6,258 nt of DNA from Chitinophagales bacterium (GTDB lineage Bacteria; Bacteroidota; Bacteroidia; Chitinophagales; UBA2359). Within the stretch, counting starts at the first letter, position 1, and each line of letters starts with the position of its first letter. The stretch is taken from contig JAHDDN010000325.1 of assembly GCA_020629335.1 (NCBI GenBank), positions 1-6,258 on the forward strand, read 5' to 3'. A program made the position numbers and the translations under genes. The notes under the pieces were generated by a model. It was not told the origin of the DNA. It was given only the letters and a program-made list of their open reading frames with translations, and ran no database searches. Positions 1 through 4,596 of the stretch are shown here, piece by piece.

Positions 1-50
1 CAACGTTTACAAAGTTCCAATGTTAGTTTTTGGCTTAGGGATGGAAGTGG

Positions 51-153
51 TATGTGGCGTAAATGGGGCTGCTTACGTAGCTTAGGCGGACGCAGGCTGG
101 CCCGCAGGGCAGACAAGTACGCCTTAGCGAAGTAGCAGACACATAGCCACATA
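51..153. repeat. Nested intergenic inverted repeat (large imperfect hairpin)
   Basis: Three nearly concentric inverted repeats are visible. The outer arms are TATGTGGC at 51-58 and GCCACATA at 146-153, a perfect 8-bp match. The middle arms are 69-88 and 121-138: five perfect pairs at the base, one bulge, then about 11 of 14 pairs. The inner hairpin is GCCC-GCA-GGGC at 100-110. The block is much richer in GC than the AT-rich surroundings and has no convincing coding potential. It is probably a palindromic intergenic element or a structured RNA; its function is not evident from the sequence. No T-tract follows it, so a simple intrinsic terminator is unlikely. Confidence 0.6.
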
Positions 154-169
154 AGAACGGACAGCCCGA

Positions 170-260
170 CTGCTGCGCTTCGCTTGCAATGCGTAATGCA
201 TAATGATGAATGTGTGATTATTGGGCGCATGCTACGCACTTCGCTTTACGAGCGCAGTAG
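170..260. repeat. Second intergenic inverted repeat
   Basis: The arm CTGCTGCGCT at 170-179 pairs with AGCGCAGTAG at 251-260 over all ten positions, counting one G-T wobble. A shorter GGGC (223-226) / GCCC (264-267) pair offers an alternative fold. CTTCGCTT occurs twice (178-185 and 239-246). The CAGCCC at 162-167 can also pair with GGGCTG at 66-71, so this element and the preceding one may be parts of a single composite structure. Such GC-rich palindromic patches in an AT-rich background look like a dispersed intergenic repeat family, but only a genome-wide search could show that. Confidence 0.45.
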
Positions 261-268
261 GAAGCCCC

Positions 269-368
269 TAATTTATATAAAATTGGCAAAAGTATTCATA
301 AACACGTCGCAGTATTCGTCTAAGAATATAGTATTAAAAATCATTGAATTAACACTAAAATTTGCATT
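269..368. other. AT-rich leader region of the large secreted-protein gene
   Basis: This 100-bp AT-rich stretch separates the palindromic block from the start codon at 369 and should hold the promoter and 5' untranslated region of the large gene. I see no good match to the Bacteroidota promoter pattern (TTTG, about 19-20 nt, TAnnTTTG) at correct spacing, and no Shine-Dalgarno sequence, which is usual in this phylum. TTGGCA at 283-288 resembles a -35 box but has no matching -10. The heptamer AGTATTC occurs twice exactly 20 bp apart, at 291-297 and 311-317. Confidence 0.3.
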
Positions 369-455
369 ATGTTTTTAACTATTACTAAATCTTTGAGAAT
401 TTATGTATGCTTATTAGTATTGAGTTGCTGTATGCTTTTATCAGCGAATGCTCAG
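369..455 (+). other. Signal peptide of the large secreted protein
   Basis: Residues 1-29 show lysine and arginine (K7, R10), then a hydrophobic stretch (about 11-24), then SANAQ, a typical cleavage region of Bacteroidota exported proteins. Cleavage probably falls next to Q29. The first module begins immediately afterwards, with C34. C20 in VLSC weakly resembles a lipobox, but the C-terminal sorting domain favours signal peptidase I processing. Confidence 0.8.
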
Positions 456-3400
456 ATTTATACTATTTGCGCAGGTGATTCCTTTGTTTTGCCTTCTCCT
501 CCATTATTGTATGGCACTCCAGGTCCACAATTGCCTTATAACCCTGATCAACCTTACACACCTATATCTTGTGCTCCAATCGAAGGTTTAGTGAGTATTA
601 GTCCTAGTACGGGCGTGATTAATTATAGTGAATTAGTTGTAGCGCCCACAGAAACTACCACTTATGAAATTACAAGAACAGCTCCACCTTTTGGCCCTCC
701 ATGCCCTGGTTGTCCAACTTGTACTTATAGTTCTATTTCCAATTTTATAACAGTGATAGTGGAAGAAGGCGGCGAATGTGGTGATCCAAATGGAGAACCA
801 ATAGATGTAGGTTCTGTTACTTTTGAGAGTTGTCCTGGAGAGATTCTTCAGTTGCCACATCCTCCATTTGGGCCGAATGTTTGTCCTTTTGATGATTACT
901 ACTACACTGTTTCTCCTACAATTGATGTGTTTGAACCGACTGATGAAGGCTTATCTTATCTAGTATTTCCAGACGTATCAAGCACTTATACAGTAGTGAG
1001 ACATTTTTTAGATGAAAATGGCGATGAGATTTGTCAGCCAGAAACCTATGATTTTGTGATTGATTTAGATAGTAATGCTTGTAGCTGTATTGAGGCAGAT
1101 GGAACGACGATTGATAATAGTGATTATCCTTGGTTAGGAGCTGTTATTAATGAGTTTGATTGTTGTGTGAATAATACGGTGACGGAATATGAGGCAGGGC
1201 CGTATTCTTATCTTTATGTAGAATCAGGAAATGGTGAATCAGGTAAGTTATATAATCAAGAAGGTTTGTTGTATTGTACTTCTGCGTCTACTTATGATTG
1301 TGTGAGTATTTATGATTTGTCTAATGGTACAGAAATTTGGTCTTGTGCGGATGGAGAAACTGGTCCAGAAGAACCAGAGAATCCTATAGATGAAGTGATT
1401 GAAAGTTGTGCTGGAGAGAGCGTTGAATTATTTGTTCCAGGTACCAATATTGCTTTAGGTCAACCATTTCCAGGGACAAATGTCTGTGGAGGTCCAGTGG
1501 GGCCATTACCACTACCAGGTGAGACTGTTGATTGCTATATTTGTTCGGGTTTTTATACCATAGAAGCGAATGGAGTAGTTGTCTTGGAGGGTAGTGTCAA
1601 TTCAAATCTTGAGTTATTGGGTAGTACTTTTGTATATCCAACAGAAACGACCACTTATACGATTACCAGAATTTATAGTTCGTTGGGGCCATTTTTCCCT
1701 TTACCAGAGTGTAATTATATTTATCCAGAAACAGTAGTGTATGTGGTGACAGTAGAGGTGGAAGATTGTGATGATCCCAATCCAGGTGGCCCTATCAGTG
1801 AAGATTATCCTTGGTTAGATGATTTAGTAGATGGGGAAGATTGTTGTGATGTAGGATTGATACAAGAACTTTATAGTGGTCCTTATGCTTATCTTTATTT
1901 AACTCCAGAAGAAGGTTGTGAAGGTTATGGGGTATTGTATAATAGTGAAGGACAGTTGTATTGTACAAGTGGCCCTGGATTTGATTGTGTGAATTTATAT
2001 GGATTAAGTTTATCAAGTGCAACGACTCTCTGGTCTTGTGATGATGGCCCAACACCTCCAGAACCACCAACGCCAGGTGAAATCAATATTCCAGATTATC
2101 CGTGGATTACGGAATCGAATGATTGTGAAATATATGAGTATAGTACAGGCCCTTATTCTTATGTGGTGATAGATGGCGTTATGTATAGTAGTGAAGGACA
2201 ATTGTATTGTACGAATGCGCCTAATTTTGACTGTATTAGTTTATATGGCTTGAGTAATCAGACGCTTATATGGTCTTGTGATGATGAGCCCGAACCACCT
2301 ACACCATGTGTTTATGAGAATATAGGAACGGTCTTTTTTGCGCCTTGTGCAGGTGAGACTTATTACTTTATAGAAATGGCTGATGGTACGATATTCGATC
2401 CTTATGTAGCTGAAGGAGAGAGTTTCCCATACACAGAGGGAGAAATAGTCGCTTTTACTTATGAGTTGAGTAGTTTTACTAGTCCATGTGCAGGTGCGAT
2501 AGCAATAGATTTAGTTTGTTTTGAAAGTTTAGCAGAACCTACTAATCCTGAAGATTACCCTTGGTTGAGTACGGTAGTTGATGGGGATGATTGCTGTAAT
2601 TCGGCAATAGCTTATGAATATATGGTCAATGGGTATGCCTATATTTATGTAGTTGGAGAAGCAGGATGTAATGAGTATGGCGTCTTATATAATAGCAGTG
2701 GCTTGTTATATTGTACAAGTGCGTCTAATTACGATTGTTTGAGTTTATATGAATTAGATATGAACCCTACTATTATTTGGACGTGTGAAGATATTGTGAT
2801 TCCTCAAGAATGCGATTGTAGTGATGAGGCATTTGCGCCAGTATGTGGTAATGATGGAGAAGTCTATGATAATGCTTGTGAAGCATTATGTGCAGGAACT
2901 ACTTATAGCAATTGTGATGACTTATATGATTTTGTGTTTGAGGTTTGTGCAGGAGAGGAGATAATATTAACAGGCAATGGTAATATGAATGCAACTATTG
3001 AGTGTCCACCTGGTCCAGTTGGCCCTTTAGGACCAGCAGCTACATGGGAAGGATATCCATTTGAGACCTGTCCGACTTGGGGTTCTTGTTCCATTACAGT
3101 TAATCCAACAGTTACAACAGCATACAATCATCAATATTACATCAAATACTGTGGTAATTATGATCTTTATGAACAAACATTCTTAGTGATTGTGAATGAA
3201 GATTGCGTAGAGGAAGATGGAATTGTGGGACCAGGTGGAGGTCCAGTAGGTCCAGTAGGCCCAGGACAAACAGTGTCAGTTGAGGTTTGCGAAGGAGAAG
3301 AGGTTACACTATCAGGTTCTGGGGGCACATCAAATGGGTGCCCAGGCCCCACCGGCCCTTCAGGGACAAGTGGACCTTCGCCAAGCTGGAGTGGTTTTGG

Positions 3401-3827
3401 TTCCCTTCCTTATGAGACTACTGTGGGAGGTAGTGCTACATTTACACCTGTTGAGGATATGTTATTAACTTATAGTTATGCCGTTGTTCAATGTGGAGGA
3501 GGGTATTATATAGCAGAAGCATATTATGAAATCTATGTGATTGAAGACTGTGAAGGTAAGTCAGGCGATGTAACTTTAGCAGAAGAAAAAGCATTGATAG
3601 ACGCAGTCGTTTATCCTAATCCAAGCCAAGGTCTATTTAATGTAGATATGACAGGCGTTTCTCAAGAGGCAGTATTGAATATTTACAACCTCAATGGTCA
3701 GCAAATCTTATCTCAGCAAGCGATCAATACGAGTCAATTAGATTTGACAAACTATCCTAAAGGTATTTATATGATGCGCATCATAGATGAGGATCAAGTA
3801 ATTACTAAGAAATTAATGATTGAGTAA
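369..3827 (+). CDS. Large modular secreted surface protein with Kazal-like domain and T9SS type A sorting domain
   Basis: This 1152-residue exported protein is probably displayed on or released from the cell surface by type IX secretion. Residues 1-29 form a signal peptide (R10, hydrophobic core, SANAQ); a loose lipobox (VLSC, C20) leaves a lipoprotein possible. Six modules open with Cys-x-Gly-Asp/Glu at C34, C155, C347, C660, C860 and C974. Most contain a TTTY-like strand and Ig/PKD-like beta alternation. Four Cys-rich DYPW repeats lie at 252-329, 479-560, 576-640 and 729-808. A Kazal-like domain lies at 814-850, and short Gly-Pro-rich runs around 882-890, 951-966 and 993-1004. Residues 1079-1152 match the type A sorting domain (YPNPSQG, NIYNLNGQ, KGIYMMRI, KKLMIE). 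The start is chosen because the signal peptide begins there; it lacks a Shine-Dalgarno sequence. The gene stands alone, convergent to its downstream neighbours. Secretion is confident; adhesion or protease inhibition as its role is inferred. Confidence 0.93.
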   Translation: MFLTITKSLRIYVCLLVLSCCMLLSANAQIYTICAGDSFVLPSPPLLYGTPGPQLPYNPDQPYTPISCAPIEGLVSISPSTGVINYSELVVAPTETTTYEITRTAPPFGPPCPGCPTCTYSSISNFITVIVEEGGECGDPNGEPIDVGSVTFESCPGEILQLPHPPFGPNVCPFDDYYYTVSPTIDVFEPTDEGLSYLVFPDVSSTYTVVRHFLDENGDEICQPETYDFVIDLDSNACSCIEADGTTIDNSDYPWLGAVINEFDCCVNNTVTEYEAGPYSYLYVESGNGESGKLYNQEGLLYCTSASTYDCVSIYDLSNGTEIWSCADGETGPEEPENPIDEVIESCAGESVELFVPGTNIALGQPFPGTNVCGGPVGPLPLPGETVDCYICSGFYTIEANGVVVLEGSVNSNLELLGSTFVYPTETTTYTITRIYSSLGPFFPLPECNYIYPETVVYVVTVEVEDCDDPNPGGPISEDYPWLDDLVDGEDCCDVGLIQELYSGPYAYLYLTPEEGCEGYGVLYNSEGQLYCTSGPGFDCVNLYGLSLSSATTLWSCDDGPTPPEPPTPGEINIPDYPWITESNDCEIYEYSTGPYSYVVIDGVMYSSEGQLYCTNAPNFDCISLYGLSNQTLIWSCDDEPEPPTPCVYENIGTVFFAPCAGETYYFIEMADGTIFDPYVAEGESFPYTEGEIVAFTYELSSFTSPCAGAIAIDLVCFESLAEPTNPEDYPWLSTVVDGDDCCNSAIAYEYMVNGYAYIYVVGEAGCNEYGVLYNSSGLLYCTSASNYDCLSLYELDMNPTIIWTCEDIVIPQECDCSDEAFAPVCGNDGEVYDNACEALCAGTTYSNCDDLYDFVFEVCAGEEIILTGNGNMNATIECPPGPVGPLGPAATWEGYPFETCPTWGSCSITVNPTVTTAYNHQYYIKYCGNYDLYEQTFLVIVNEDCVEEDGIVGPGGGPVGPVGPGQTVSVEVCEGEEVTLSGSGGTSNGCPGPTGPSGTSGPSPSWSGFGSLPYETTVGGSATFTPVEDMLLTYSYAVVQCGGGYYIAEAYYEIYVIEDCEGKSGDVTLAEEKALIDAVVYPNPSQGLFNVDMTGVSQEAVLNIYNLNGQQILSQQAINTSQLDLTNYPKGIYMMRIIDEDQVITKKLMIE
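1122..1355 (+). repeat. DYPW Cys-rich protein repeat, copy 1
   Basis: Residues 252-329 of the large protein. It begins DYPWL and carries the CC pair (C265, C266), then GPYSYLYV, LYCTS (C303), YDC (C311) and IWSC (C326). It has five cysteines, one fewer than copies 2 and 4, because the GC in the middle is replaced by GNGESG. A CSC motif (C238, C240) lies just upstream and could supply a partner cysteine. Confidence 0.8.
1803..2048 (+). repeat. DYPW Cys-rich protein repeat, copy 2
   Basis: Residues 479-560 of the large protein. It has DYPWL, the CC pair (C492, C493), GPYAYLYL, EEGC (C517), LYCTS (C532), FDC (C540) and LWSC (C557), giving six cysteines. A Pro/Glu-rich linker (561-575) joins it directly to copy 3. 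At DNA level 1938-1967 and 2184-2213 match at 27 of 30 positions, which points to fairly recent duplication. Confidence 0.85.
2094..2288 (+). repeat. DYPW Cys-rich protein repeat, copy 3 (short form)
   Basis: Residues 576-640 of the large protein. It is shorter than the others by roughly 13-17 residues. It keeps DYPW, GPYSYVV, LYCT (C614), FDC (C622) and IWSC (C637), but has a single cysteine (C586) in place of the CC pair and lacks the middle cysteine. Four cysteines remain, an even number, which fits loss of one disulfide as a unit. Confidence 0.8.
2553..2792 (+). repeat. DYPW Cys-rich protein repeat, copy 4
   Basis: Residues 729-808 of the large protein. It has DYPWL, the CC pair (C742, C743), NGYAYIYV, EAGC (C767), LYCTS (C782), YDC (C790) and IWTC (C806), six cysteines in the same order as copy 2. 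It is followed almost at once by the Kazal-like domain. Confidence 0.85.
2808..2918 (+). other. Kazal-type serine protease inhibitor-like domain
   Basis: Residues 814-850 of the large protein contain six cysteines (C815, C817, C826, C837, C841, C849) and the motif APVCGNDGEVYDNAC, the hallmark of Kazal domains (PVCGxDGxTYxNxC). By family convention the P1 residue lies two positions after the second cysteine, here D819. An acidic P1 would be unusual for a trypsin- or elastase-type inhibitor. The fold assignment is strong; inhibitory activity is inferred and may be absent, since Kazal-like folds also serve as structural or follistatin-like modules. Confidence 0.82.
3603..3824 (+). other. T9SS type A C-terminal sorting domain
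   Basis: Residues 1079-1152 of the large protein carry the standard elements in order: VYPNPSQGLFNV, the NIYNLNGQ strand, LDLTNYPKGIYMMRI and a terminal KKLMIE. In Bacteroidota this domain directs cargo through the type IX secretion system across the outer membrane, after which it is usually cleaved. The completeness of the domain indicates an intact 3' end for the gene. Confidence 0.92.
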
Positions 3828-3828
3828 A

Positions 3829-3846
3829 GTAACTGAACTCAGTTAC
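3829..3846 (+). terminator. Small perfect hairpin just after the large gene
   Basis: GTAACTG at 3829-3835 and CAGTTAC at 3840-3846 form a perfect 7-bp stem with loop AACT, starting two bases after the stop codon. No T-tract follows directly, so termination here is doubtful. It might instead protect the 3' end of the mRNA or act together with the stronger hairpin at 3921. Confidence 0.35.
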
Positions 3847-3918
3847 GAACTATTCTAATTTAATTGCGATAAATTTTAGGAATATTTATTATTCCACAGC
3901 GACGCATAGTGAAGTTTT

Positions 3919-4596
3919 TCAAGGGAGTGCTCTTTTAAGGGTACTCCCTTCTTCTTTTAGATACGCATGCAATTCATCCAAAGAAAGATAATTCGTTTTT
4001 CTACGCTCTTGAAAACGAGGAATATCAATTTGAGTTAGCACATAAGTTTGAAACTCAATTAATTGATAAATTAGTCCATGTTCAACAGCCAAAATATCTG
4101 TATCTCTTTCAAACTCTTGAACTTTCTTAGCAGATAATTGCTGAAACCCCACTTTGAATAATTGCCATTTATTCTTTTCGTGATAGTCTGCAATATGTGC
4201 TAATTCATGTCCAATGACTCCAACCAAAGCATTAAAGCTTAAATGGTTTTTAGCAATAATACCATTGCTTTCCTCTCCAGCATCTTTAATCCGAATTTTA
4301 TAGACTCTTTTATTGTTTCGCTTGAATGGAAAGTTCGCTGCTGGAGCCGCAGTCATGGTCGCCCCCTTTTTCATTTGGATGAAGCGAATGTCTACCTCTT
4401 TTAATTCTGGATAAAAGGAAAGTGCTGTCAGGCAGGGGAGGAGGTAGTCTGTATCAATCGTTTTGTTCTGGCCAAATTTTGTTTGTAAATCAGCTAATTG
4501 AGATTGATAATAGGCTTCGTCTAATTGCTCAATGGGAGGCGTTTGAGCAGTAATCGCATAAGAACAAAAAATGAAAACGAAGCACAAATAACGCAT
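3919..4596 (-). CDS. Exported M48-like zinc metallopeptidase
   Basis: This is a 225-residue predicted exported peptidase. A signal peptide covers about residues 1-17/18 (hydrophobic LCFVFIF, then AITAQ). C11 is preceded by Phe, so a lipoprotein is less likely. The zinc motif HELAH is at 130-134 (H130, H134, catalytic E131). EFERD at 161-165 follows 26 residues later and matches the ExxxD that supplies the third zinc ligand (E161) in M48-type gluzincins. There is no membrane helix beyond the signal, unlike HtpX or Ste24, so a soluble periplasmic or outer-envelope enzyme is expected. Its ATG directly follows the stop of the upstream membrane-protein gene (TAA|ATG), which implies coupled translation. 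The last codons contain the hairpin at 3921-3950. The substrate is unknown; a role in envelope quality control is only inferred. Confidence 0.88.
   Translation of the reverse strand: MRYLCFVFIFCSYAITAQTPPIEQLDEAYYQSQLADLQTKFGQNKTIDTDYLLPCLTALSFYPELKEVDIRFIQMKKGATMTAAPAANFPFKRNNKRVYKIRIKDAGEESNGIIAKNHLSFNALVGVIGHELAHIADYHEKNKWQLFKVGFQQLSAKKVQEFERDTDILAVEHGLIYQLIEFQTYVLTQIDIPRFQERRKTNYLSLDELHAYLKEEGSTLKRALP
3921..3958 (+). terminator. Intrinsic terminator for the large gene, inside the 3' end of the opposing gene
   Basis: AAGGGAGT at 3921-3928 pairs perfectly with ACTCCCTT at 3943-3950. The pairing continues inward through 3929-3933 with 3938-3942 (two G-T wobbles), giving about 13 bp and a 4-base loop. 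On the plus strand CTTCTTTT follows at 3951-3958, a T-rich tail suited to termination of the gene ending at 3827. On the minus strand the hairpin is followed by GAAAAACTTC, which does not fit termination in that direction. Confidence 0.7.

Noticed and set aside
1..135. Open plus-strand reading frame from the window edge to a TAG at 133-135, possibly the 3' end of an upstream gene
   Set aside because: It runs through the GC-rich palindromic block, has low-complexity Arg-rich content there and no recognisable domain. A second frame is also open to 84, so neither is distinctive. A truncated gene ending in the first 80 bases cannot be excluded.
1..368. tRNA, rRNA or CRISPR array in the upstream region
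   Set aside because: No cloverleaf with a T-loop motif, no rRNA-like sequence, and no regularly spaced identical repeats with unique spacers are visible; the structure is palindromic instead.
184..378. Possible 64-residue gene on the plus strand
   Set aside because: It begins within the palindromic block, overlaps the start of the large gene and shows no plausible protein features.
3323..3343. Hairpin GGGCAC/GTGCCC in the GC-rich part of the sixth module
   Set aside because: It is a six-base stem with a nine-base loop inside coding sequence; Gly-Pro codons (GGN CCN) readily produce such complementarity by chance.
633..3352. Several 60-90-residue minus-strand frames opposite the large gene
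   Set aside because: They are antisense to a convincingly coding, domain-rich gene and look biased (His/Asn-rich at 1795-2070, Gly-Pro-rich at 3167-3352). The bias follows from the repeats on the coding strand.
3012..3377. A true collagen triple-helix domain
   Set aside because: Runs are only three to four Gly-X-Y triplets, interrupted and embedded in globular modules, too short for a stable triple helix on their own.
3280..3468. 62-residue plus-strand frame inside the large gene
   Set aside because: It lies out of frame within the sixth module of the large protein, and has no initiation signal or recognisable content.
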